Positions 13,601-27,800 of a stretch of DNA of 64,000 nucleotides are shown piece by piece. Below the pieces are notes generated by a model, which was not told the origin of the DNA, ran no database searches, and saw nothing but the letters and a program-made list of their open reading frames with translations. The stretch is from Amphiura filiformis (taxonomy: Eukaryota; Echinodermata; Ophiuroidea; Amphilepidida; Amphiuridae): contig NC_092637.1 of NCBI RefSeq assembly GCF_039555335.1, positions 41,065,226-41,129,225 of the forward strand, given 5' to 3'. How positions within the stretch are numbered: the first letter of the stretch is position 1; each line of letters begins with the position of its first letter. The position numbers and the translations under genes were made by a program.

Positions 13601-16600
13601 CAACTATTTTAAACTGTTGCGATTCAGTGGTAGTTCACAGCATCTGCTTTGGCAACAATTGTATTGATCATTTCATAGCAAGCGTGTAGAAGAATTCAAA
13701 TATCACAGATATACTTTTGTAGATCTTGTGGTTCTTGAGTTATGTTGTAAAACGTACGTAACTCATTAACAACAAAAAACCAAGCAAGTTTTCAAAGTAT
13801 ATGATTTGTAGAACGAACTTTTGCAAAACATCAAAGTGTTATTTTTCAATAATATATTGATTTAAATAATGAAAAACGATTTTTTTTGGTTGCTTCGACC
13901 AACACTACCTAGTATACTCTTAACACCTTAGTTGCCGTTTTACTGAATCTAAACTAAATACTTATGCGTATGTTTTTTTCTGACTTATGCCAGTCCCAAG
14001 CTTCTATCTGATTTTATACTATAAATATGTCGGACTCGCATCCTCTTTTGTAATCCTTGCATTTGCCATTGTATCTCGCATTGATTTACGCCCTCGTAGG
14101 ATTGAAGCGTGTAGATCATCTCTATCTCTCTTCAAATCCTAAAAAAATTAAACTGCGAAACTGATGTAATCTGCTTTTCACAGAAAAATATTTCGATTGG
14201 CTTCATTAGCGTTATCCACTTTCGATATAATACATTAATAAAAGTTATGAAACCACCGCTTATCTAACAAGGAACTAATTTAAAAGACAAACTGCAGACA
14301 ATCATTATACTAATTTGTTTGTATCGATGATCTATGAGTAACAATAATATTTGTTTCCATTGTTTGCGTTATTGACAATTACTCACATGTGGTAATGTTA
14401 CCATATCTATTTTTCAATTTATTTTCCTTCTTCTTTGCAGCATGCCAGGGATGAAGATTATCACCAGGAAGTGTCTGTATAATTGAAACCACCCAAGAAG
14501 ACATAAAACACATTCATCATTATTGATATTAGTTTTTATGTTCGAGGCGTAACCATGCAAATTGCATAAACAAAGACTTTAAACATCCTGCCTTTTATTT
14601 TGAATGATACTGCTTACAAATTTAAGGGTATACCAGGTATTGTTGGTCGAAGGAGCCAAAAAAAATCGATTTTCATTACCTGAATCAATATATTATTGAA
14701 AAATAACACTTTGGTGTTTTGCAAAAGTTCATTCTACAAATCATATATTTTGAAAACTTGCTTAATTTATTGTTGTTAATGAGTTATGTAAGTTTTACAA
14801 AAGTGTTATTGTTTCAGACTTCTTTACAACATAACTCAAGAACCACAGGACCTACTGTACAAAAGTATATCTGTGATATTTTCAAATATCACAGATATAC
14901 TTTTCTACATGCTCGCTATTAATTGAGCAATGCAATTTTTGCTAAAGCTCACTACCATTCACAAGATGGTATGCACTACATTTTTTTGTTGCTTCGACCA
15001 ACAATATAACGCATAACCTAAAAAAATGCAATATCTCGTATCACTCTATAAAATTGATTGTCACAATGACCCGGTTGAGTTCTTTGGTAGATTGCAAATC
15101 TTTCAGTCATTTATACCATAGACCTTCGACAACGTTCAAAATGACTGTCAATAAATATTGAGCTCATCAAAATGTACACAAGAAAATCAATTATATGTTA
15201 TGTCGAATATATGGTGGAAATAAATGATCGCTATATTAGTTTACTTTGCAAACATTATAAAAGTCAATCAAATTGAATATATTTTATGAGTACATTATCA
15301 TACTAATTTTCATGTATCTGAGTCATGGCTATATAAAAGTAAATTCATCAATATCAGTTTTATGAGTCAACACGGAAACATTAATCATGCATTAAACAAA
15401 ATGAGCACTTCTAACCTGACTTTGATTCATGGCTACGTTCCTAATAGTGCGGTTTTTGGCATAATCACAAGGCCAACGTAGTTTTGTATAATGAGGAACT
15501 TTGATACATTTTACAGCAAAGAGGAACTGTTATAGGTCAAAATTTGGCCAAGTTGATTTTAGTTTTATTGATGTTGTTAAAAATATTACGATAAAATATC
15601 ATCATCCTTACATAATCTATATTTATCATCGTTCAAAGTTGGGCATACACGTGATAAAGGAAGTACGGTTAAAGAAGCATCGTGCTTTGTTTTTACTGTA
15701 ACCACGTAAAGCGTTTGAGTTCGTTATCACGAAACGTGTATTGATAATTGGTGACCATATTATTACATTTTAATTCTGAATGTTTTAATTTCATATCTAA
15801 ACCAGAACTGCTAACCAACATTTACACCAGGTTTTGAAAAGTGACAACCCTGAGGTAAAAAAGTAGTCTCTATTCACTTTTTAACTCTTAAAATTAAGGT
15901 TTTCAGAAATAAATAAAAAATAATAACACACTGGTAACAAAAGTTATGTTTATTTTGAATTTTCTCAAAAAAATAACAGACTGGTAACAAAAATTATGTA
16001 TATTATAGGGACAAGGAATCCAGTTACTACACTGGAATTTCAGTGACTCTAGTCAAGCGGTACGTTATTTATGACAAGAAAAGATGTACCGCTACCTCAT
16101 TTCTTAAAAATACGTATAATGAACCACTTGTCTTGAATCACAGAAATTTCAGTGAAGTAATTGGATTCCTTGCCCCTATAATATACATTACTTTTGTTAC
16201 CGGTGTGTAGTTATTTGCAAAAATTCAAAATTAGTCAAACCAATTATCAGGGGGTGTAGTACCACCTTAAGTTCACTATTATATCGTATTGGCATGTATG
16301 TGACTTAGCTGAGGTGGACATTTATTTCCTGTTTGATGTGTAATAAAGGTTAACTTACCATAAAGTCCACAGCGAATGAGTTAGTTTGACTCTCCCTCTT
16401 TGCCAGAACATAGTTCTCAAACATTTCTATTTTAATGGGGCCAACTTGAGTTAGAATGGCAGGTGATACCGTCGCTTTTGGTTTAGTTGAAGGGGCTGGT
16501 GGTCTCGTTTCTTCTTTAACATGTTTAATGTCCGGTGTGGTGGACCGACATGGCGTTTCGTCCACGTTAGTTTCTTCACAATTGGAATCATCTGCATGTT

Positions 16601-19600
16601 CAACAGCGGCTTCATTAAAAGAAAACAACTTTGATAAATATAGCTTTAGGTCTTTTGGGGAAAAATGTATGTCTTCAATATTAAAGGGAAAATTTTTCAA
16701 TAGACCATCGGCTTTTCATCCCAGGTACATACACTTTAAGTACATATCATTTATAAAGATTACTTCGAGGACTGTTAAATATAAAAAAGAAATTATAAAT
16801 ATTAAATTTTAATAATGTGTCATAAAATGTGTATCATATCGGGAATTAAAAAAAATATATGACATTTCTCGTATTCAGAATGCCATTCAACAGGTCAGGT
16901 GTACTCTCAGCTTCCACAAATACTGTATACTGTGCAAACGTTAATATCCGATTCCTTAAACTTACCCACATTATGTGACGGCGATAACACCATGCCAGAG
17001 TGGTTGCTTTGTTCTTCTTGATTTTGTTTACTTCGTTTTCTCCTGCAAATATATAGGAGTAGTTTATAGCTTAATTGAACTTTTTATATTAAATTACTCA
17101 ATTTCAACGTTATCTGATTCAAGTAAAAATTTTCTCCAATTAGTACTTTTTTGACACAAATGTATAAACAATTTACGTTTACGTATTGTAAAGTGTATTG
17201 TTTAATCATATATACTGGTAACTCTGGCCACATCTACTTGCTAAGATCCAAATCAATAGTTAAAATCACTTAATAATATAAATGTTAACTTACGTAAACT
17301 CCTCAACAAAAGTTTGGAAAGTATTTTCAAACATCTATATCTCATATTATTTGTGACATGTTCAGATCGTGTTGCATATCTATGGATAGCTACTGTATTC
17401 CCCTTTACAATGACACCAAATTTGAAACAATCACCTTTTTGACGCCTGTGTACACGTCTTGTGAATGTAGTGGGGTCTCAAACCGAATAAAGAGTCATTT
17501 AAACGTGACAAAGAATTTGTCTAAAGGCTACCGTTTTCGGGAAATTGTCTAATTTACGGCGCCCTGTAGAATGTATGATTTGTGCCTAAACTCGCCAAGA
17601 AAGCTTTACCATGCATATAAATCTTATTCCACAAGATATAAGAAAGAAACGTTATTGTACAAGATACTAAACATGTAAAGTCAATTCCCAGTTTCACGGT
17701 TCATTTTATGATTGTGGCGCATCATGTCCATGGTAAAGGATAGCAGAAGTGCACCGCTAGCCACGAACGATGTCATGATGTCAGTTGAGTGAATTATGAC
17801 CCCTATGCTAAGATTGCGTTTTTCTTTGCGAGGAAAATTTTTAAATAATTTATGTTTCTCTATAGCTTAAGATAATGACATATCTGAAAATGTTGACTGA
17901 CAATTTTCCAGGACCGGGATGGGTTACAGGAAACTGAGAATCGATATTCATCAGTCTAGGAGGAGAATCACCTTCGATTCAATAGGTACAAAACAGCCAC
18001 TACCAACAATACGAGCACGACGACAACAACAGCTATTGGTATCACCAGTGGAAACGAAGCACTTCCATTGTTGCTATCGCCTTCTATACTTGTACAAGAG
18101 AAAAAGAAAAACAAAACAAAAACATTTTCCGATACTATGGGAAACAACAAAAACATGTTTTATAAATAAAAAGTTCAATTATCCATGAAAGAGCTCACCA
18201 AATTGTAATCATATGTCCATAATATCTTGAAATTCAGTTGTCATTTTTATATTAATAGAAATATCATAAAATACAATAGCAAAAATCGCTACCTTTTATT
18301 AAGGATAACATTACGGAGGTGCCTTCTGACCAGGAAATGATTCTCCTCTGTAAGATATAACGGAATTCAAAGATAAAGTCAACTTTGAAGTAAAAGGGAG
18401 TGTACACGAGAAATGGCGAGGCTAGGCAAGAAAAGGCGAGAAAAGTCGAAGTAACCCATCAAAAATTTCCTCTCCAAACTTGCCCAGGATATGAGCAAAA
18501 CTTAGTTATATCAACCTCGCCATTGCTTGACTTTTTTATAAGCTACCTCGCCTTTCCTCGCCCTTTCTCGTCTAGCCTGCCATTTGACGCCAAAAATGGG
18601 TAATTTCTCATCTTTGTAGGTTTCTAGTGGTATGTAATATCATTTGACTGGAGTACCTTTTATTTAGCGACACCATATTATGGAAGATTAAAATAATTTG
18701 TATAATTATATTTCTGTTCATATAGTGCAGCTATAGCTGTCGCTATGTACACCTTCGTTTTACTTCTGCTTGACATCAATTTCAAGAGAAACCAGATTGT
18801 GTAATTCTTAAAAACGGATGCTAGCTCACCGACTTGTTGATTCGACTAACAAATGCCGTGTAGAATTTATATCTTTGACCCATCTGAAGTGGTGGGTTGT
18901 AGAAGGCTTCATAACTTTTGTTGTCCCCTACAGTGAATATGGGGTTATCTTCAACGTCAGATTTGGGCAGTTCCGCTGCCACATATTTCAAAGGCGTTAT
19001 GTTGTAGTGACCAAATCCTTCGAGTTGTCTCTTACGTCTGTTTGGTACTACTTCAACACCCACTAGGTAGTCACTGTGAATAAATGGAACAATCGTAAAC
19101 ATATTAATTTTCTTTTTCTATTGAATATTTACATCGCTATATATTGCCTTCTAACCAACAAATAATGTTAACTCTCTGTTTATCTTATAATCTCGTGTCA
19201 ATAAAAAAATTAACTTAAAGCTTCTGTGACGAATGGAAGCTTACACACGGTTAAAAGTAGATTTCACAATATTCTTTTATAAATTAACTTATTCTAATCG
19301 TAATGTAAGATGACTTACAGTCATTCAAAACAAACAGTAATATTCATAAGAGTTGTTTTCTGTGCTGCTATATTTAAATTTTTTTTAATCCAAAAACACA
19401 AAAAGTTATTCCTACCTGCATCAGCGATACTGATAATGTGTGATCAGTAGGTCATGACCTTATTTGATCCCAGTCTTGTAGACTAATGGAACGTCAAAAA
19501 GGTCTCATTGATAAAAGATGAAGGAACCATCTGCAAACGCATGGTAGGAAATAACTCTCTCGAGTTTGGATCAACAGTTTTTAAACTTTAGGAAATAATA

Positions 19601-22600
19601 AATTTAGACCTAACCTCACGAATTCAGATTTGCTTAATGGTATTTGTATTTCGACAGATTGTATTTGACTTCCTGGTACTGCTCCCAAGGACGGAGGTCT
19701 TAAAATATCTGCATTTATAAAAAAAAATCAATTATTTATAACAAACGTTATATAACATCGTCAAAATTTGTCTTCACCACACACCCAGATTTATCACGAT
19801 TACCTTAATTTTGAGCCTGTTTAATTGTTGACCAAGGCTATTTTTATTTTGTACACAGATAAGGGCAGAAAGTCACCGGAGGTTGCTAGAGGCCATTTTA
19901 TGAAGTTCTTCAAAATGCCTATTGTAACATGCTATGACCAGTAAACTCGGTTGTAGGATTTAAGTGCCATATCTCATGTTATGCAAACCTTGCATATACT
20001 TTTAGTATATTACGAGGAACGACAACTGAACGTTGTCAAACTACCTACTGGCTCAAGGTCAAAGGTCACGCAAGGTTCGAGAGGGTTTACTTAAATTTGT
20101 CATATAAAACGTATTGTATATTGTGGAGTAGGTTTTTACCGGTTCGTAACAATCAGTTTTTAGCGGTTTCGACAAGTTTGGAACTGTCATGCTTTCGGCA
20201 GGAGTAGCTCAGAATTATTCACGAGAGACAATCATGTAGGTCGCCTCTTGCCTACTGATGGCTCTGAAAAGAGCCGTTCACTGAAGACTGCCCCTTGTCA
20301 ACAGTAAACAAGCAGATCTCGCCTGTTAACTAATATAAAGGTTTCGGCGGCTCTGAAAAGAGCCGTTCCTTGAAGACTATTTATATCCAACAGCAAACAA
20401 GCAGACCTCGCCTATCTGCTAATGTAATAGATTTTGGTATATAGTTTATAATGGTTTACAGTGTCCAGGGGGCAAAGGTGTATATGACAGCTGTTTAAAG
20501 ATACGAAAGCAACGAAATCTGAAAAGATAAAAAAAAAGGACAACCATTTCAACGATAATTTGTAGATTGCAAGGCACTATTATAATCTTCTCAGATCAAT
20601 ATGTAGCTACCAATATCACCTGATATCATTTGTCGCAAGGGCTACTCATTTTTACCTTCTGTTGTCACCGGATTAGTGACGTGCAGAATGCTGGCAGGGT
20701 CTCCATTACCTCTACCAGAGTAAGCAACCACTAACAATTTGTACTTCGTGGATGGCTTGAGTTTAGAGAATATGTAATTTCTTTGATCGGAATCAATTTT
20801 CTCGTCAATTATAGGATTTGAGGTCGGCATAAAAGTTGAATCGTATGGCTTTTCAATAACTATGGCTTGCACCTGGGATGGAAAACAAAACAAAACAAGA
20901 GTATAAAAAACGAAAATAACTATTATTGATAAGCTCCTTGTGGTTTTACTTTTTAAATACTTCTTTGTAATGGCCTAGGATTATAAAATTTAATCCCCAA
21001 AATGCAACATGGTGTAATAACTACTTGTTTAAAAAAATGTTCTTGTATTCATGGTACCTACTGTATAAGCAACGATAACGCCATGTGGAAATTCTGGTTC
21101 GATCCAAGTCACGTGTATGGAGTGTTTTGACACGGTATGTACTTCAAACAATCTTGGTGCACTTGATACTTGAAATTAAATAAGTTAATAGTAGATATAA
21201 ATATGCACAAACTATAACGGTTCTGAACAAGTTACGGTCGTACGATGGCTAAGTCTCGTCGACAATAAATGGGGGTGGAAGCAGAGCTACGAGGGGCGGT
21301 CAAAAAGTTCGTAGAACTCGGTATTTTAATTTGTCTCACGGTATTGAATTTGGTCTCATTTGAAAGCATGTTCCTTCAAAACATTACTGCAAAGATATTA
21401 TAATTTTGCATCACAGTATATGGGCAGGACACTCTTCAGAAGAAGCCTACCTCCATGAATTCACGGGGACTACCAGAAGTGAATACAGGGTCATCATGGA
21501 AATTTCTCCCGACGGTGGTGAAAACTCAAATAAACTTTAACAATGTAGAGTTGTTGTAAATGGTAATGAAGTCCTTCGTATTCAATAGCAACGAAATGGT
21601 TCTCAGAGTTCAAGAATGGAATGAGCGTCCTTGAAGATCATCCAAGATCCAAAAGACTTGCTGACGACACCACTAATGATATACGCGCTGGTACAGTGGC
21701 ATTGATATTGAACAAAGAGCCAAATAAGAAAGATGAGATAGCCAAAAAATATGACAACACTATGATGAATGTGTTGTCAATATTAATCCATTAACATTTG
21801 GGTATTCCAGGGTGTCTTCTAGATGGGGTCCCGGAATCTTCATGTACAAAATTGATACCAGTTGATATATTCAGGTCCACACCTTCTATACACTTAGAAT
21901 GAGGACCAAGGCAAGTTTAATCTATATGTGGCTAAAAGTGATAAGGCACACATCAATCACAGGAATTATGAGTGAATTTAGTGGAAGCACCTGGATCTCA
22001 TACCTCTAAGAAGATCATCACTCGGTCACCGTAGTGCAAGGTCTTCATCGCTGTTTCTGAGATCCAGGGATAGTCTTGATGACAGTTCATTTGCCAAATG
22101 AAAGTACAATTATAGGCATATATCATACAATTCTGATAGCAAAATTGAGGCACGCCATTATGTAAAGAAGGTTGATGGTAGGAATGTGGCTGTTCTCGGA
22201 TTGTGTCCTGTACGCTATTCTTAGTTTGTCAAGCTGCCATTCACGACAGAAGGGTCAGTTAATTAAAGTAACCATATTGTGGTTCAGGCATGGCCTCCAG
22301 TTAGTGAAACCTATTTTAGAATGTTAAGTCCTACCTTCATAATATCAGGTTTGCTGGTGATCAGTGCTGGTGAGCCTTCACTGAAGAGTGGCTCAAAGAG
22401 CTATCGGAAGACTTCCATTTTGTTGACATAGAAGGTTTCAAGAAAAATTGCGACGGGTACATTAAGGTATGTAGTGACCATGCTCAAGACAGAGATAGAA
22501 AGAATTTGGCTAGTACTCTTTCAAGTACCTTGTTCTACGAACTTATTTACCGCCCCTCGTACGTCTACAGGTCACGCCTGAGCCTTATGGAGCCCAATTT

Positions 22601-24722
22601 GTGAGTCCCACACTACTATGGGTTTTGTATAAGTACCCACTTGGATTAGGCTACTACTTTTAAAGTTAAAATATTAAAATATATTTTTTCTCCACTTCCC
22701 TAAAATTATACCCTATCTGAAATTTGACGTACCGACCGAGACACAGTGGACTTAAAGTTGCGATGTACATCTTCCTTTAGGGTTGTTTCAGACCATAAGT
22801 ATATTTTGATCCATGTTAAGCTCATTCTATTATATTTCCCGCTTCCGGTGCATATGCCCTTGCAAAGTATTCCACGGACGTGTCAGCGGATTAACTACCC
22901 AACATTGCCCAGCCGTTTTCATCAATTTAAGGTAAAAAATAATATAGCGCTATTCTCAAAAACTGCTCAATTTGTCAGAAATGTGTTTTGTTCTTGCATC
23001 ATTTCGGTTCTGAAGCCCGGTTCTGAAGATGTGTACTTTTATGTACTTGCCGTCATTATTTTTTAAAGACAATACAGAACAATGTCTACAATGTCTCACT
23101 TTGAGTTTCCGTCCCCTGAATGTTCGTTGCATTGAGAGTACCTACCGGCTTCGCTAGTTTTAATTGGCAATAGAAAATATGGTCCTGAACCAGATTCTGT
23201 GATCGCCGCAACTTTGAATATGTAGTCTGTGTATGGATCCAGGCTCCCTATCGTAATGTCTTCCAAGTCCGTTGAGTTATTCTCTACGAAGGTGTCACCG
23301 ACGGTGCTGAGAACGTATGAGTACGATTCTATTGAGCCATGTCTATAGCCACAAGGAGGCGGAAACCACCGAAAACTAATTTCTTTAGATGACACTTCGA
23401 ATGCAGTTACGTTTGATGGGGAAAGTGTTGGACCTAAACAAATTAAATAACATAATTATAGGGATTGTTGAAGCACACGGTATACACTCAAAAAAACATA
23501 ATGAGCAAGTTTCTTGTTTATGAGATGAACAGAATTAACAGAAAGTTAACATTATGACACATTTTACAGGATTAGTTGTGAGTTGAATATGTGATGTCAT
23601 TTGAATGTCATTTTCGCAGCTTTAAGCATGCGGTTCTGTATTCTGACAGACAATTCCTACGAAATGATATATTCGCCTGTGAAGATTGACGGTAGTATAA
23701 ATGGGTATTTTGTCTACATACTACAGCATATTTAAAGCACCTTTTCTGACAAGTTAGAAAAGTGCCAGACGAAAAAACACAAAAGAGCAAAATTATATAT
23801 AAACAAGCAAGACAAATGTACACAATGGTGACGTATCATATGAAATAGAACAATTATTTATTTATTTTTATCTATAACATTTGGCACAATGCCAGGTAAC
23901 TTAATATTGAACGAGTGAATGAATTGAATTGGGATTAAACCTTAAAGCATACGTTATATGAAAACCAAACAATATGAAACATAAAATAAGAACAAGACGG
24001 AGAACTGGCTGGAAGAAGATGGGATTAGTATGGCCAATTTATATTGACATTGACCTCGGGGAGATAAAATTCAAAATGTTTTGAAAAGCTAATGCGGATA
24101 TAGATGTGAAACTGTTTATGTTTGGAGTTTTTCTGATTGTGGAAGGAAAGCTCTGTCCCCAGCTCTTTATTCTGGATGATGTAATTTCAAAAGTAGCACA
24201 TGTCTTTGATGTAGATTTGATGTAGATTGTGTACAAAAAAAGAAGAAAAAAAAAGAAAGAAAGAGAGACGACCTTCCTGCATCAAAAAGAGGCAAATGCA
24301 TATTTAAAAAAGTATAATTAAAAACAATTTATATTATGGCGACTTACGTGCTGTATTAGTCGTTCCATTGACAAAAGTAGGATGTTCCCCTTTATCACCA
24401 TTTTTGGCCGTTACTGATACTCTGTATGTCGAATATGGTAACAGCACCTCTATAATTGTTTCAAAGCCAGCATCTTTTATAAATGAGAAAGAGGTCCAAT
24501 CTTCAGGATATTCATCAACCATCTCACACTGATCTTTGAGCAGTAGTTGATACTGTATTTTGTAACCGGTCTCACAATTGGCTGATGTTGGTTGCCATGA
24601 CAGACGTAGCTTAGATGATGATGGTTCAGCCTGCGCTTTTAACGATTTGACCTCTCTGAGATCTTTATTTGTATAGATAATGACAGAAAAATGAAGGTTT
24701 ATTATTATTATTATTATTATTA

Positions 24723-24801
<79 letters not shown>

Positions 24802-27800
24802 CAGGCCTTTTCAAGGATGGAATTAAATCTCTGAATTTTAAAGAGGTTCGTGATGAAAAGTGAATTTCCAAAGGGGTCAAAATTGCAAAGCCATCCCGCC
24901 GACCAGCTACCACGATGTTTTTACCTGGGCACGCGAAGTACGAACAAAATCACATTTTAATGCTAAAATGGGGTAAATTCGGTTCAAAAACAGACTAAAA
25001 TTAATGCTAATCGCAAATGTTTGTAAATTTTCTCTCGCTATTTCTAGCCGGGGCGCAACTTTCCCACTGGCCCGGCATGTTACAGAGGCATGTTAAAATA
25101 ACATAACCCCTGTCAACATTTCCAGTCAATTATATAATTACATTGAATTGCAAAGCAATAATTATGAGGGATTACAAAAATGTTTAAAAGACATTGTGCA
25201 TAGACCAAATAATATATTATTCTTACTTAATCTTGTTTTTCCCGTGGCGAAAACAGACCAAGGACCATCACCCACGTCATTTGAGGCACACACGCGAAAG
25301 CGATACGCCGAACACTCAATCAGATTACTAATTGTCACGTTTGTAAAGGATGTTGCACCGTAAATTGATATATTACTAGCATCCAAAATATTGTATTTAT
25401 ATTGTAGTCCACCTCCATTAATCTGGCCACACGGTACTGGCTTCCAGGAAAACGTAAGACCATTAAATGATGTCTCAGCAGTAGCAGATGGCATCAGTGA
25501 TGTAAAAGATGGTTCTTGACGAAAAATGTAAAAAAGAACAAAAGAAAACGTAGTAAATGAGCGTTTGTAGTCGCGTTACGAGTGAAACGTTCTGGAAAGC
25601 TAATGGAAGATTGATTTTCAAGATTTTAGTAAGTGCCATTGACTTCATTATTGTTGCTAGCCAAAGATACAAAGATACTTTTACTATATTTGAATTGTGC
25701 AATTTATTAATGAAAATATTTTTTTCTGGAATTTTCAAATGAAATACTACTCATAATAAATGAAGACCTGAGCGCAAGAAGACCGTAAGTCCACTTCGCC
25801 CCTCAACATGTATACACTAAAGTTACGTATAGTTTCTTGGGGTTTTATAATGTTTAGTACACGTAACAGGGTGAAAACATCATGAAAGGTTGTGAAAGAT
25901 TTGTTTTGGCCCCTGAACATGTATAAAATATTACCAAACTATACGGAACTATACACAACGTTAGTGTATACATATTGAGGGGCCAAGTGGACTTACAGTC
26001 TTCTTGCGCTCAGGTCTTCAAATGCAGTAAAATTGTCACCACAAACAAAATTTGCGCGCTTTACAGATATTCTTTTAAGCCCACTGTTAGTTTGGTTGGC
26101 GACTCACTTGCTGCATTAGTCGTTCCATTGACTACAACAGGTCTCCCCTCTTTATCACCATTAGTGGCCCTTACTGATACTTTGTACGTTGAATATGGTA
26201 ACAACGTCTTTATAGTAGTTTCCACACCAGCACCTATGTAGAAGAAAGTTTCCCTATCTTCTGGATATTCATCGACCCTCTCACACTGGTCTTTGAGCAG
26301 TAGTTGATACTGTATTTTATAACCCGTCTCACAATTGTTGTCTGATGCCGGTTGCCATGACAAACGTAGCTCATACGATGACGATTTAGCCTGAGCTTTT
26401 AACGACTTGACTTCTCCGGGATCTTAATTTATATAGTCAATAAAAGAAAGATGCATCTGTATCATTATTGCATGAACAGCAAAAATTAGCACAGGAACCC
26501 CGACACGATCATCACAACAAAGGCCGCTATATAGCCTGTAGGCTCTCAACGTCACTTCCGGGGAACTAGGATGAGATGTGATTCCAGTTGTACGGAAGAA
26601 ACAGAAAACGAAAAATATTTGATATTGCTAACAACAGCATTCTCAAGTATTATATAATTATTATAGCAGCTTTTCGAAAAGTTATCCTATCAACATTTCC
26701 AACCAATTACTTTGATAGTACATACAGTTGTTAGACTTAACAAAGATATGATTGAATACAATATTCTTCCTTACTTATTGTTCTTGTTCTCCCCGTGATG
26801 AAATCAGACCAAGGACCATTACCCGCGTCATTTGAGGCACGCACTTGAAAGCGATACACCGAACACTCAATCAGATTACTAATTGTCACGTTTGTAAAGG
26901 ATGTTGCACCGTAGATTAAATTATTTCTAGCATCCCAAAGGTTGTATTTATATTGTAGTCCATCTCCATTAATCTGGCCACACGGTACTGGCTTCCAGGA
27001 AAACGTAAGACCATTAAATAATGTCTCAGCAATAACAGATGGCATCAGTAATAAAGTTGGTTCTTAAAGAAATATACGTTACAAAAAGACGTAGTAATTA
27101 GCGACCGTTATAGTCATGCGTTGCGAGTGAAAAGTTGTCAAAATAAATTTTAGAAATTGTTTCCAATAAAAATCCCAAACAAACAAAAAACAAACAAAAC
27201 AAAACAAACAAACAAAATAACAAACAAAAAAACGAACAAACAAAAACAAGAAACATACAAACATACAAAAGACATACAATCAAACGGAAATCATAACCAC
27301 AGCCATGCTTGGTTTCTATTATTTTTGAGAGGTTCAATGGACCATATCTCAAAACAAGTTCTACTGACATTATGGTGGATGGTCACATATCGTCATTGGG
27401 CGGGAACAAACTCATCATATGTACTTTTGCCCATGAAAATGAACGAAGCAAACCATTCAATATAAAGTCTACACCTACAAGGCTTTTGCCATGGTCAAGG
27501 GCCGAAAGTAAATATGAGGTGTTTCCTACATGTACTCTTGGCCCTTGAACATGGATGAAGCAACCTATTCAATATAAAGTTTACACCTACAAGGCTTCAT
27601 CCATGTTCAAGGGCCAAAAGTACATAAGAGGTTTTCCCGCCCAGTTACGATATATCAATGTCAAATCAGCTAACAAGTAGGCCCAAGTTTAAAACTTATG
27701 AATGTTTAGAAAAGCTATAGATAGATTTTCAATAAATTCATAATTTTTTCATAACTTTTGTAAGTAAACAAAGGCATTGACAAAATATTTTACATCATTG

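Noticed and set aside
14030..14145. Minus-strand open stretch after an acceptor-like TTTTTTTAG (DLKRDRDDLHASILRG...)
   Set aside because: No PTP or other known motif, no matching donor, and the flanking exons (14387-14474 and 12540-12616) join in perfect phase and family order without it.
16610..16700. Upstream extension of the juxtamembrane frame to a methionine at 16700
   Set aside because: The sequence is part of the MITE shared with 36300-36970; the GAAG acceptor at 16609 gives the right phase.
18830..18833. Stronger donor TCG|GTGAGC for the furin-site exon
   Set aside because: It ends in phase 0, and neither the mini-exon nor the transmembrane exon can be joined sensibly in that phase; AA|GTCGGT keeps phase 2.
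20250..20370. A histone gene ending at the stem-loops
   Set aside because: No histone H1, H2A, H2B, H3 or H4 sequence is readable on the minus strand upstream of either stem-loop.
24665..24913. Poly-asparagine open frame
   Set aside because: Produced by the (ATT)n microsatellite; no splice or family support.
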